From: Oscillospiraceae bacterium
Lineage (GTDB): Bacteria; Bacillota; Clostridia; Oscillospirales; Oscillospiraceae
NCBI GenBank assembly: GCA_017617795.1
Contig: JAFZVM010000010.1
Coordinates: forward strand, 1 to 52,544
Length of the DNA stretch: 52,544 bases
Direction: 5' to 3'
Part shown: positions 1 to 7,898 of the stretch, piece by piece
How positions within the stretch are numbered: the first letter of the stretch is position 1
Layout: each line of letters opens with the position of its first letter
Position numbers and translations under genes: made by a program
Notes under the pieces: model-generated
Told to the model about the DNA's origin: nothing
The model's database searches: none
Seen by the model: the letters and a program-made list of their open reading frames with translations, nothing else

Positions 1-1
1 T

Positions 2-2302
2 TCCCCCGCCCTCCGCTGGGCCCTGACCCTGCGGGAGCTGTATGAGCGGGTGGATATCCATATCTGGCCGGAGGAACTCATTGTGGGAGAACTGGCGGCG
101 AAGCCCTGCAGCGCTCCTCTGTACCCGGAATTCAGCGTGGATTGGCTGGCGGACGAATTCCTCTACAGGCCCATGGAGGATCGGAAGAACGACCGGTATG
201 TGGTTTCGGACCGGGTGAAGCGCACGGTGTTCGATGTGCTCCAGCCCTTCTGGAAGGGGAAGACCGTGTCCGAGGCCATCATCGCCTCCTATACGGACAA
301 AGAGAAGCAGGGCAACCACCTGGGCAAGGGCGTGGTGCTGGACGGGCTGTTCGTCTATGCCGGCGTTGGCCACGTGTGTGCGGACTATGACAAGCTCCTG
401 CGGGTGGGCTGGAAGGGCCTGCGGCGGGAGGTGCGGGAGCATCTGGCCGCCCTGGATACCTCCCGGGCGGAGGACGCCCGGAAGCGGGATTTCTACCTGG
501 CGGAGGACGCGGCTCTGGATGGGGCATGCACCTATTTCCGCCGGTACGGGGAGCTGGCGGCGCGCATGGCGGCTGCGGAGCAGGATCCGGTGCGCAGAAG
601 GGAACTGGAGCGCATCTCCTCCAACTGCCTGTGGGTGGCGGAGGAGCCGCCCCGGGATTTCTGGGAGGCTATCCAGCTCTGGCATCTGGCCACCAATATG
701 ATCATCATCGAGTCCAACGGCCACAGCGTCACCTACGGCCGCTTCGACCAGATCTTCCGTCCCTTCTATGAGCGGGATATCGCGGCGGGCACCCTCACCC
801 GGGAGCAGATGCAGGAGCTCATCGAGCTCAGCTTCATCAAGATGCATGAGCTGCGCAAGATCCGGGATACCAGCGCCATCATCTTCTCCAGCGGCACCAT
901 CATGGGCGGCACCGCCCTGGACGTGGGCGGCATCGACGCGGAGGGGAACGATGCGGTGAACGACCTGAGCTACATGGTGCTGGACGCCCATGCCCACACC
1001 CGCATCCCCAATCCCTGGATGGGCGTGCGCCTGAACAAAAAGAACCCCCGCGCCTTCTGGGAAAAGACCTTCAACGTCATCCGCATCGGAACCGGGGAAC
1101 CCAAGATCTTCAACGACGATATGATGATCCGGGCCCTGATGAACTATGGGAAGCCCCTGGAGGAAGCCCGGAACTACGTGGGCGTGGGCTGCGTGGAGCC
1201 CTGCGTGCCGGGAAAGACCTACGGCATGCACGATTCCGGCTCCTTCAACCTGGCCAAGGTGCTTCAGCTGGCCATCAACGGCGGCCGGTGCATCGACTGT
1301 TCCGAAGCCTGCCCCTATCATGCGGCATGCGCCGGCCTGGGGCCGGATACGGGCAGCCTGGCCACGGCCAAGAGCTTTGACGAGGTGATCGCCTCCTTCA
1401 GGGCACAGATGAAATACTGGTGCGATCTGATGATCAGCTGCATCAACAAAATGGATCTGGCACAGCAGCGGCTGAAGCCCCTGCCCTACCTTTCCCTGCT
1501 CATGGACGACTGTATCGCCCGGGGGACGGACATCACCGCCGGCGGTGCCAGGTATAACCACAGCGGCCCCCAGGCGGTGGGCCTGGGCACCACGGCGGAC
1601 AGCCTCAGCGCCATCAAACAGCTGGTTTTCGAGGAGAAACGGGTCACCGGCGCGGAGCTGCTGGCAGCCCTGAAGGCGGACTGGGCGGGGTACGAGACCC
1701 TGTACGCCTATGTGAACGGGCCGAAGGTCCATCATTACGGCAACGACGATCCCTTTGCCGACGAACTGGCAAAGCTGGTGATCGGGGAATACTGCGCAAA
1801 TGTGGAGCACCGGCCCACCCCACACGGCGGGGAGTACATGCCCGGGGTATTCAGCGTGACCAACAACGTGATGCACGGCAGCGTGGACGCCGCCACGCCG
1901 GACGGCCGGCGTGCCTATGAGCCCGTGTCGGACTGCATGGGTCCGGTGCATACCCGCTTCGGCAGCCATGATCTCAGCGGTCCCACCGCGGTGGCCAACA
2001 GCGTGGCGAAGATGGACCAGAGCCGCATCGGCAACGGCATCATCCTCAACTGGAAATTCTCCCCCGGCACCGTGGCGGGGGACGAGGGCCGGGAAAAGCT
2101 CATGGATCTGATGAAGATCTACTTCGAAAACGGCGGTATGCAGAGCCAGTTCTCCATCGTAGGCAAGGAGACCCTCCAGGCGGCCCAGCGGAAGCCGGAG
2201 GATTATCAGGGCCTGCTGGTGCGCATCGCCGGATACAGCGCCTACTTTGTGGAACTGAGCGAAGGCCTGCAGAACGATCTGATCGGCCGAACGGAATTCT
2301 GA
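2..2302 (+). CDS. Glycyl radical enzyme (PFL-like dehydratase/lyase family), 5' end outside window
   Basis: The frame is open from base 2, and the first residues (ALRWALTLRELYERVDIHIW) already match the family, so the true start lies left of the window. Members use a C-terminal glycyl radical to form a thiyl radical on a Cys that abstracts hydrogen from the substrate. Seen: GCVEP with the Cys codon at 1190-1192, and the C-terminal radical loop IAGYSAYF with the Gly codon at 2231-2233. The Cys-X-Glu pair is typical of eliminating GREs (diol or choline-type, isethionate-type, hydroxyproline-type), not of pyruvate formate-lyase, which has Cys-Cys. A Cys-rich segment, CIDCSEACPYHAAC (1289-1330), follows the active site. 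No activase lies downstream; it may be upstream or shared with the one at 20041-20979. The FGE-fold gene starts 15 bp after the stop. Substrate unknown. Confidence 0.9.
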   Translation, partial: SPALRWALTLRELYERVDIHIWPEELIVGELAAKPCSAPLYPEFSVDWLADEFLYRPMEDRKNDRYVVSDRVKRTVFDVLQPFWKGKTVSEAIIASYTDKEKQGNHLGKGVVLDGLFVYAGVGHVCADYDKLLRVGWKGLRREVREHLAALDTSRAEDARKRDFYLAEDAALDGACTYFRRYGELAARMAAAEQDPVRRRELERISSNCLWVAEEPPRDFWEAIQLWHLATNMIIIESNGHSVTYGRFDQIFRPFYERDIAAGTLTREQMQELIELSFIKMHELRKIRDTSAIIFSSGTIMGGTALDVGGIDAEGNDAVNDLSYMVLDAHAHTRIPNPWMGVRLNKKNPRAFWEKTFNVIRIGTGEPKIFNDDMMIRALMNYGKPLEEARNYVGVGCVEPCVPGKTYGMHDSGSFNLAKVLQLAINGGRCIDCSEACPYHAACAGLGPDTGSLATAKSFDEVIASFRAQMKYWCDLMISCINKMDLAQQRLKPLPYLSLLMDDCIARGTDITAGGARYNHSGPQAVGLGTTADSLSAIKQLVFEEKRVTGAELLAALKADWAGYETLYAYVNGPKVHHYGNDDPFADELAKLVIGEYCANVEHRPTPHGGEYMPGVFSVTNNVMHGSVDAATPDGRRAYEPVSDCMGPVHTRFGSHDLSGPTAVANSVAKMDQSRIGNGIILNWKFSPGTVAGDEGREKLMDLMKIYFENGGMQSQFSIVGKETLQAAQRKPEDYQGLLVRIAGYSAYFVELSEGLQNDLIGRTEF

Positions 2303-2317
2303 CCGGGAGGAGATAAA

Positions 2318-3544
2318 ATGGAGATCATCAAAACCGGCGTGAAGGACGATATCGGGTTCCCCGTGCTGAAGAAGGTGGGGGAGCCGGAACCGGTGACCCT
2401 TCCGGAGGAGGATCCGGCGGCGGTGCGGGAACGGTATGAACCCGCCCGATTCGCTCTGGAGGCTGCCTCCGGGGGAAAGAACACCCTGCTCTTCGACGAT
2501 CTCGGCCGTCCCTCCGTCATGGTGCGTATCCCCATGTTCCTGTGGTCGGATGTGCTGGAGGGCGCGCCGAAGGAGCCCTGCTCCGCCTTCGTGGCAGGGG
2601 GAAAGGTGCTGGACAGCATCTATATCAGCAAGTACATGAACGTGATCGAATACGGCCGGGGGTACAGTCTGCCCGGCCGGGATCCCGCCCATACCCTGAC
2701 CATTGACGAGGCCCGGGAAGCCTGCGCCGCCAAGGGGAGGGGCTGGCATCTCCTGACCAACGCGGAGTGGTGCGCACTCATGCACTGGAGCGTTAAGAAC
2801 GGCACCGTCCCCCGGGGAAACGCCTCCTTCGGCGGAGAACCGGACCGTCCCTGGGACCGGGGCGTCCTGTCCATCCAGCGCCGGGGCCGGGGACTGGAGG
2901 AGGAGATGCGCACCCTCACCGGCACCGGGCCGGACCGGTGGAACCATGACGGCGGCCCATGGGGTGTATCCGATCTGGCGGGGAACGTCTGGGACTGGGT
3001 ATCCGGTTTCCGCACCGTGGATGGGGAGCTCCAGTTCATCCCGGATAATGACAGCGCCATGAACGTGGACGAGGGTCCGGAAAGCCCCCTTTGGCGGGCG
3101 GTCCTCCAGGACGGGAGCTTCGTGCCGCCCGGGACCCCCGGCACACTGAAGTACGACGGTACCGTCCCGGGGACGGATTCCCCGGAGGACGTGGGGATCC
3201 GGGGAGGCTACCGGCTGAATACCAGGATGGAATTTCCCAACTACACGGGGAACGAAGCGGACACGGCCCATCGGGCTTACGGCTGGTGCTTTTTCAAGAC
3301 CCTGGCCCCGGCGGAGGGGGTGGAGGTGCCGCCTCTGCTTTATCGGCTGGGGGCCATGCCCCTGCCCGACGGGTATCAGGATTCCAGCGTCTTCTTCCTG
3401 CGGAATTACGGGGAGCGGACGGCTGCCCGGGGCGGAAGCTGGTTCGACGGCGCCTTCGGCGGCATCTGGGAGCTGTATCTGCGGGAGACCCGGGCTTTCA
3501 TCTACCCGGATATCGGCTTCCGGGCGGCCTGGGCGGAAGTGTGA
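2318..3544 (+). CDS. FGE-sulfatase (SUMF1) fold protein of unknown function
   Basis: 408 residues. The start is set by GGGAGGAGATAAA just before ATG 2318, and the gene follows the glycyl radical enzyme by 15 bp, so the two are probably co-transcribed. Recognisable FGE-fold signatures are WHLLTNAEWCAL near residue 145, DLAGNVWDWVSGF near 220, AARGGSWFDGAFGG near 370 and the terminal DIGFRAAW. True formylglycine-generating enzymes bind copper through two Cys near the C-terminus, in the stretch after the GGSW-type motif. Here that stretch has no Cys, so sulfatase activation is unlikely. The fold is also used for ligand binding and for iron-dependent C-S chemistry (EgtB-type). There is no signal peptide, so it should act in the cytoplasm. 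Its pairing with a radical enzyme is the only clue to its role. Confidence 0.75.
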   Translation: MEIIKTGVKDDIGFPVLKKVGEPEPVTLPEEDPAAVRERYEPARFALEAASGGKNTLLFDDLGRPSVMVRIPMFLWSDVLEGAPKEPCSAFVAGGKVLDSIYISKYMNVIEYGRGYSLPGRDPAHTLTIDEAREACAAKGRGWHLLTNAEWCALMHWSVKNGTVPRGNASFGGEPDRPWDRGVLSIQRRGRGLEEEMRTLTGTGPDRWNHDGGPWGVSDLAGNVWDWVSGFRTVDGELQFIPDNDSAMNVDEGPESPLWRAVLQDGSFVPPGTPGTLKYDGTVPGTDSPEDVGIRGGYRLNTRMEFPNYTGNEADTAHRAYGWCFFKTLAPAEGVEVPPLLYRLGAMPLPDGYQDSSVFFLRNYGERTAARGGSWFDGAFGGIWELYLRETRAFIYPDIGFRAAWAEV

Positions 3545-3555
3545 ACCGATTTTGC

Positions 3556-3584
3556 TTGCAAACCGGATCAGACGGGTGTACAAT
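3556..3584 (+). promoter_or_regulatory. Candidate sigma-A promoter for the rpe-recR unit
   Basis: TTGCAA (3556-3561), a 17-bp spacer and TACAAT (3579-3584) lie just after the FGE-fold gene. If used, rpe would carry an unusually long leader of about 330 nt that includes the repeats and hairpins described at 3610-3829. Confidence 0.5.
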
Positions 3585-3609
3585 GCTTCACCTGTCGGGA
3601 ACAGATAAA

Positions 3610-3829
3610 CTGAGGCCATGCCCGGATGGCACAGCCACAGACTGGAGACAAACCCGAAAACGGCACGATACCGGAAAGAAAGTGTGAAAGAAACCCATCG
3701 GGGGTGTCTTTCGCGTTCAATCATAAGTTTTTCGAACAATCTTTTCCTTATTCCATGTTCGAAAAACTTGCTTCAGCGTGTCAACAAGACTTTGCCGACA
3801 CGCTGAGGCTGTGCCTGGATGGCACAGCC
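3610..3829 (+). repeat. Pair of 27-nt direct repeats in the rpe leader
   Basis: The segment at 3610-3636 recurs at 3803-3829 with 23 of 27 bases identical. Both contain CTGAGGC, then TGCC, one variable base, GGATGGCACAGCC. Each copy can fold on itself; in the second, GCTGTGCC (3808-3815) pairs exactly with GGCACAGC (3821-3828) across a TGGAT loop. No coding frame in this 383-bp gap looks like a real gene. Confidence 0.6.
3683..3805 (+). other. Cluster of consecutive inverted repeats upstream of rpe
   Basis: Three hairpins follow one another. GTGAAAGA...TCTTTCGC with a CCC/GGG core spans about 3683-3713. A perfect 14-bp inverted repeat starting AAGTTTTTCGAACA has arms at 3725-3738 and 3756-3769 with a 17-nt pyrimidine-rich loop. 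A 9-bp repeat CAGCGTGTC/GACACGCTG has arms at 3774-3782 and 3797-3805. The 14-bp arms are more A+T-rich than the surroundings. They could be terminators, a small RNA, or a dispersed intergenic repeat family; the sequence alone does not decide. Confidence 0.5.
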
Positions 3830-3927
3830 CCTATCTGAAGGGCGGGACCCGACGCAGCCTCGCCCATACCATACCTATGCCCGCCGCCGGAGCGCCGTTC
3901 CGGCCCGGGAGAACGGGGAGTTTCGCC

Positions 3928-4587
3928 ATGATCAAGATCGCTCCTTCCATCCTTTCCGCAGATTTCGCCCGCCTGGGGGCGGAGGTGGACAGCGTCCGCG
4001 CCGGCGGGGCGGACTGGCTCCATTTCGACGTGATGGACGGGATTTTCGTACCCAATATCTCCGTGGGCGTGCCGGTGCTGAAATCCCTGCGGAAGTATAC
4101 GGACATGTTCCTGGACGTGCATCTGATGATCGACCGGCCGGGCCGGTATGTTTCCGCCTTCAGCGAGGCGGGGGCGGATCTGATCTGCATCCACCTGGAG
4201 GCGGACACGGAGGAGAGCATCCATGCAGCCCTTCGGGAGATCCGGCGGCTGGGCAGGAAAGCGGGACTGGCGCTGAAGCCCGCCACCCCCTGGGACGCCG
4301 CTCTGCCTTATCTGGAGGAAGCGGACATGATCCTGGTCATGACCGTTGAACCCGGCTTCGGCGGTCAGAAGTTCATGGCGGACATACTTCCCAAGCTGGG
4401 CAGGCTTCGGGACTGTGCCGAGGGCCTGGGCATCAGCTGCCTTCTGGAGGTGGACGGGGGCGTGAACCCCATGACCGCCGCTCTGGCTGCCGCCGCAGGG
4501 GCGGAGGTGCTGGTGGCGGGGAGCGACGTTTTCGGCGCGCCGGATCGGGCTGCCCGGATCCGGGAGCTTCGGGGAGACAGAACATGA
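3928..4587 (+). CDS. rpe: Ribulose-phosphate 3-epimerase
   Basis: 219 residues, normal for the family. It interconverts ribulose 5-phosphate and xylulose 5-phosphate in the pentose phosphate pathway. Start ATG 3928 has GGGGAG seven bases upstream and gives the typical N-terminus MIKIAPSILSADF. Family marks: HFDVMDG (residues 32-38) with metal-binding His and Asp, DVHLMI (63-68), VEPGFGGQKF and EVDGGVN, forming the active site of a TIM barrel. In many Firmicutes rpe follows rsgA; here it is followed by recR with an ATGA overlap, so the two are translationally coupled. Cytoplasmic. Confidence 0.95.
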   Translation: MIKIAPSILSADFARLGAEVDSVRAGGADWLHFDVMDGIFVPNISVGVPVLKSLRKYTDMFLDVHLMIDRPGRYVSAFSEAGADLICIHLEADTEESIHAALREIRRLGRKAGLALKPATPWDAALPYLEEADMILVMTVEPGFGGQKFMADILPKLGRLRDCAEGLGISCLLEVDGGVNPMTAALAAAAGAEVLVAGSDVFGAPDRAARIRELRGDRT

Positions 4588-5180
4588 GCCTCTATCCCGC
4601 GCCTTTCGAGCGCCTTGTGGAACAGCTGAGCAAGCTCCCCGGCGTGGGGAGCAAATCTGCCCAGCGCATGGCTTTCTATTTCCTCCGCCTGTCCGATCAG
4701 GAGGCGGAGGCCTTCGCGTCGGCCATCACCGAGGCCAAGCGTCGGGTACGACGCTGCGAAAAATGCCAGAATCTGACGGACCAGGAGGTCTGTCCCATCT
4801 GCGCTTCCCCCAAGCGGGACAAGCGCGTCATCTGTGTGGTCTCTGAGCCCAGGGACGTGATCGCACTGGAGCGGAGCCGGGAGTATAACGGCCTGTACCA
4901 TGTGCTTCATGGGGTCATCTCCCCCCTGCGGCATATGGGACCGGAGGATATCACCGCCCGGGAGCTGCTGGCCCGGCTGGACGGGACGGTGGAAGAGGTC
5001 ATCATGGCCACCAATCCGGATACGGAAGGGGAGGCCACGGCCATGTATCTTTCCCGCCTTATCAAGCCCCTGGGGATCAAGGTCACCCGCATCGCCTACG
5101 GCATCCCCGTGGGGAGCAACCTGGAGTTTGCGGACGACGCCACCCTTTTCCGCGCCCTGGAGGGACGGCGGGAGATCTGA
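4584..5180 (+). CDS. recR: Recombination mediator protein RecR
   Basis: 198 residues, full length. RecR works with RecO (and RecF) to load RecA at single-strand gaps. Seen in order: helix-hairpin-helix near the N-terminus (KLPGVGSKSAQRMAF, residues 17-31), a C4 zinc finger (Cys58, Cys61, Cys70, Cys73), and a Toprim domain starting VICVVSEPRD with the later NPDTEGEATA motif. Start ATG 4584 overlaps the rpe stop as ATGA. recR usually sits after dnaX and ybaB, so its coupling to rpe here is a local arrangement. Confidence 0.96.
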   Translation: MSLYPAPFERLVEQLSKLPGVGSKSAQRMAFYFLRLSDQEAEAFASAITEAKRRVRRCEKCQNLTDQEVCPICASPKRDKRVICVVSEPRDVIALERSREYNGLYHVLHGVISPLRHMGPEDITARELLARLDGTVEEVIMATNPDTEGEATAMYLSRLIKPLGIKVTRIAYGIPVGSNLEFADDATLFRALEGRREI

Positions 5181-5262
5181 CGTTTAGGACCGGAAAAGAA
5201 CGGCAAAACTGAGTTTGGACTGCACCGGCGGGCGGCAGGCTCAGCCGGATCACATAACCATC

Positions 5263-5323
5263 AGGGACAGACTTTTGTCTGCCCCGGGATACATGTGTGT
5301 TGAATTTTAAGGAGGAACCAAAA
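5263..5323 (+). promoter_or_regulatory. Hairpin, minimal upstream ORF and strong RBS in the rnjA leader
   Basis: A compact hairpin (GGGACAGAC, TTTT, GTCTGCCCC; 5263-5284) is followed by ATG 5293, which opens a five-codon frame (MCVEF) ending at TAA 5308-5310. That stop overlaps a perfect AAGGAGG (5309-5315). Eight bases after the Shine-Dalgarno site the rnjA frame has ACG (5324-5326), not ATG. The layout suggests translational control or a non-standard start of RNase J. Confidence 0.4.
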
Positions 5324-6982
5324 ACGGAAAAACTGAAAATCATTTCACTTGGCGGCCTGAACGAGGTCGGCAAGAATCTGACTGTGTACGAATACGGAAA
5401 CGATATCCTGGTGGTGGACTGCGGCCTGGGGTTCCCGGATGGCGATATGTACGGGGTGGACGTGGTCATCCCGGATGTGACCTATCTGGCCAAGAACGCA
5501 GACAAGGTCCGGGGCATCGTCCTCACCCACGGGCATGAGGATCACATCGGCGCTCTGCCCTACGTGCTGAAGGATATTTCCGCCCCCATCTACGCCACCC
5601 CTCTGACCCTGGCTCTGGTAAAGATGAAGCTGGAGGAGCACCGGCTCCTGGATATCGCGGATCTGCAGGAGTTCAAAGCGGGAGACCGCTTCTCCGTGGG
5701 CTGCTTCGAGGTGGAGGCGGTGCATGTGAACCACTCCATCGCCTGCGCTGTGGCTCTGGCCATCCGCACCCCCGTGGGCATGGTGGTCCATACCGGGGAT
5801 TTCAAGATCGATACCACGCCTGTTGGCTGTCCCATGACGGATCTGACCCGCTTCGGGGAACTGGGCAGGGAAGGGGTCCTGGCCCTGCTCAGCGACTCCA
5901 CCAATGCGGAGCGGAAGGGATTTTCACCCTCGGAGCGCACCGTCGGCGCTGCGCTGGACGGCCTTTTCGACGGCTGCCCCAAGCGTATGATCGTTACCAC
6001 CTTCGCATCCAACGTATACCGGGTGCAGCAGATCATCACGCTGGCGGCGAAGCATGGGAGAAAGGTTGCCATCACCGGCCGCAGCATGGAAAACATGGTG
6101 GCGGCCTCCGTGGAGCTGGGGTATATCCAGCTGCCTCCGGACACCCTGGTGGAGATCGGCAGGATCAAGAATTATCCCAAAGAGCAGCAGCTCATCCTTA
6201 CCACCGGGAGCCAGGGGGAAAGCATGTCCGCCCTGTACCGCATGGCCTTCGGCGGCCATAAGCAGGTGGAGATCGGCTACGGGGATCGGGTGATCCTTTC
6301 CTCCTCCACCGTTCCGGGGAATGAAAAGAGCGTCAGCGCCATCGTGAACGAACTCTTCCGGAAGGGCGCGGAGGTGATGTATCGGGATGTGTGCTCCGGC
6401 CTTCATGTTTCCGGTCATGCCTGCCAGGAGGAGCAGAAGATGATCCTGGCCCTGGTGAAGCCCAGGTACTTCATCCCCGTGCACGGGGAGCAGAAGCATC
6501 TCCGGTGCCATGCCCAGCTGGCCCAGGAGGTGGGGATCGAGAGCAAGAATATCCTGATCTCGGATATCGGCCGGGTCATCGAGCTGGGGAAAAAGTCCGC
6601 CCACCTGGGGGGCACCGTCCAGGCCGGGCGGGTTCTGGTGGACGGCGCCGGCATCGGGGACGTGGGCAGCGTGGTGCTCCGGGACCGGCAGCACCTGGCG
6701 GAAGACGGGATGATCGTGGTGGCCATGACCCTGAGCCGGGAAGACAACAGTCTCATCTCCGGCCCGGATGTGATCACCCGGGGTTTTGTGTATGTGAAGG
6801 AGTCCGAGGCCCTCATCGATGAGATGCGGATGCAGGTGGTGGACACTCTGGACGCCTGCATGAACAACAGCATCACCAACTGGACCGCCATCAAGTCCTC
6901 CATCAAGACCTCCCTGTCCTCCTATCTGCAGAAGAAGACCAAGCGCAGCCCCATGATCCTTCCTGTGATCATGGAGAACTGA
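5297..6982 (+). CDS. rnjA: Ribonuclease J
   Basis: Up to 561 residues, typical for RNase J, a 5'-3' exo- and endoribonuclease of mRNA decay and rRNA maturation. Seen: beta-lactamase-fold start KIISLGGLNEVGKN, zinc ligands in THGHEDHIGA (His78, His80, Asp82, His83), HTGDFKID, and the beta-CASP region with SDSTNAERKG, TGSQGE and PVHGEQKH, then the C-terminal domain. The start is uncertain: GTG 5297 and TTG 5300 are in frame but poorly served, while the best ribosome-binding site (5309-5315) is 8 nt before an in-frame ACG at 5324. All options keep the catalytic core. The next gene starts 9 bp downstream. Confidence 0.95.
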   Translation: MLNFKEEPKTEKLKIISLGGLNEVGKNLTVYEYGNDILVVDCGLGFPDGDMYGVDVVIPDVTYLAKNADKVRGIVLTHGHEDHIGALPYVLKDISAPIYATPLTLALVKMKLEEHRLLDIADLQEFKAGDRFSVGCFEVEAVHVNHSIACAVALAIRTPVGMVVHTGDFKIDTTPVGCPMTDLTRFGELGREGVLALLSDSTNAERKGFSPSERTVGAALDGLFDGCPKRMIVTTFASNVYRVQQIITLAAKHGRKVAITGRSMENMVAASVELGYIQLPPDTLVEIGRIKNYPKEQQLILTTGSQGESMSALYRMAFGGHKQVEIGYGDRVILSSSTVPGNEKSVSAIVNELFRKGAEVMYRDVCSGLHVSGHACQEEQKMILALVKPRYFIPVHGEQKHLRCHAQLAQEVGIESKNILISDIGRVIELGKKSAHLGGTVQAGRVLVDGAGIGDVGSVVLRDRQHLAEDGMIVVAMTLSREDNSLISGPDVITRGFVYVKESEALIDEMRMQVVDTLDACMNNSITNWTAIKSSIKTSLSSYLQKKTKRSPMILPVIMEN

Positions 6983-6991
6983 GGGAACGGA

Positions 6992-7324
6992 ATGAACATT
7001 CAGATCTACGGAAAGAACAAGTGCTTCGACACAAAGAAGGCGGAGCGGTGGTTCAAGGAGCGGCGGATCAAGTACCAGTATGTGGATCTGCCCCGGTACG
7101 GCATGGGCCGCAGGGAGCTGGAAAACGTCCGGTCCGCCGTAGGCGCGGAAAACCTGCTGGATGAAAAGGCGAAGGGCGCCGAGCTGGTGAAATACCTTGC
7201 CCGTCCCGAGGACCGTCTGGAAAAGCTGCTGGAGCAGCCCGAGCTCCTGCGAACCCCCATCGTCCGCAACGGTAAGAAGGCCACCGTGGGCTACGCCCCG
7301 GAGGTTTGGGAGACCTGGGAATAA
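6992..7324 (+). CDS. ArsC/Spx-family thioredoxin-fold protein
   Basis: 110 residues. The N-terminus IQIYGKNKCFDTKKAERWF places a single Cys (Cys11) in a CXXT-like turn at the end of the first strand, and TPIVRNGKKATVGY near residue 88 supplies the Arg expected in the ArsC fold. There is only one Cys, so neither the Spx CXXC switch nor a multi-Cys arsenate reductase cycle is possible as such. The likely class is YffB/ArsC-like reductase of unknown substrate. The gene lies 9 bp after rnjA and 18 bp before the dCMP deaminase gene, probably in one transcript. Confidence 0.8.
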   Translation: MNIQIYGKNKCFDTKKAERWFKERRIKYQYVDLPRYGMGRRELENVRSAVGAENLLDEKAKGAELVKYLARPEDRLEKLLEQPELLRTPIVRNGKKATVGYAPEVWETWE

Positions 7325-7342
7325 GAGAAGGAGGAACGCCCC

Positions 7343-7816
7343 ATGCGCAAGGACAAGGTAAACTATTATCTGGATATCGCGGACAGCGTCCGCAGCCGCT
7401 CCACCTGCATGAGACGGCAGTATGGGGCCATCATCGTGGCCAGCGACGAGATCGTGGCCACGGGCTACAACGGCGCGCCCCGAGGCAGGAAGAACTGCGA
7501 CGAGCTGGGCCAGTGCGTGCGGCAGGAGCTGAATATCCCCTCCGGGGAGCGGTACGAGCTGTGCCGCAGCGTACATGCGGAGGCCAACGCCATCATCTCC
7601 GCCTCCCGGAAGGAGACCATCGGCAGCACCCTGTACCTGGCCGGGCGGGACGCCGCCACGGGGGAATACCTCACCGGCACCACCCCCTGTTCCATGTGCC
7701 GCCGGCTCATCATCAACGCGGGGATCAAAAACGTGGTCTGCCGCATCTCGGAAACGGAGTACACGGATACGCCGGTACAGGAGTGGATCGACAACGACGA
7801 TACCATCGCGAAATAA
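7343..7816 (+). CDS. dCMP/cytidine deaminase family protein (ComEB-like)
   Basis: 157 residues. The protein carries the zinc-dependent deaminase signature HAEANAI (His78, Glu80) and PCSMC (Cys116, Cys119). Length, the N-terminal VRSRSTCMRRQYGAIIV and the GYNGAPRG motif match dCMP deaminases, which make dUMP for thymidylate synthesis. The ComEB name is historical; no competence genes are nearby. GGAGG precedes ATG 7343. It is the last gene of the rnjA cluster and converges on the acetoacetyl-CoA synthetase gene with a shared terminator between them. Confidence 0.9.
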   Translation: MRKDKVNYYLDIADSVRSRSTCMRRQYGAIIVASDEIVATGYNGAPRGRKNCDELGQCVRQELNIPSGERYELCRSVHAEANAIISASRKETIGSTLYLAGRDAATGEYLTGTTPCSMCRRLIINAGIKNVVCRISETEYTDTPVQEWIDNDDTIAK

Positions 7817-7835
7817 CGCGGGACCGGATCATAAA

Positions 7836-7873
7836 AGCTGGGCAGCCTCTGAAATGGCTGCCCAGCTGTTCTT
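7836..7873. terminator. Bidirectional intrinsic terminator
   Basis: A 12-bp perfect stem AGCTGGGCAGCC/GGCTGCCCAGCT encloses an 8-nt loop, with GTTCTTT after it on the plus strand and a TTTTAT tail on the minus strand. It separates two convergent genes. Confidence 0.8.
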
Positions 7874-7898
7874 TGTGCACCGATTTCCGCCGATGCGC

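Noticed and set aside
2..2302. Pyruvate formate-lyase
   Set aside because: The active site is GCVEP (Cys-X-Glu), not the Cys-Cys pair required for formate production from pyruvate.
2318..3544. Sulfatase-activating formylglycine-generating enzyme
   Set aside because: The fold motifs are present, but the C-terminal cysteines that bind copper in true FGE are missing and no sulfatase gene is nearby.
3610..3829. CRISPR array or insertion-sequence ends
   Set aside because: There are only two repeat copies of unequal sequence, no regular spacers, no cas genes and no transposase.
3778..3927. N-terminal extension of ribulose-phosphate epimerase
   Set aside because: The frame stays open upstream, but the extension is unlike the family, overlaps the hairpins, and ATG 3928 has a good ribosome-binding site and the canonical N-terminus.
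6992..7324. Transcriptional regulator Spx
   Set aside because: It has a single Cys with no CXXC switch, and the RNA-polymerase-contacting region is not recognisable; a general ArsC/YffB-like label is safer.
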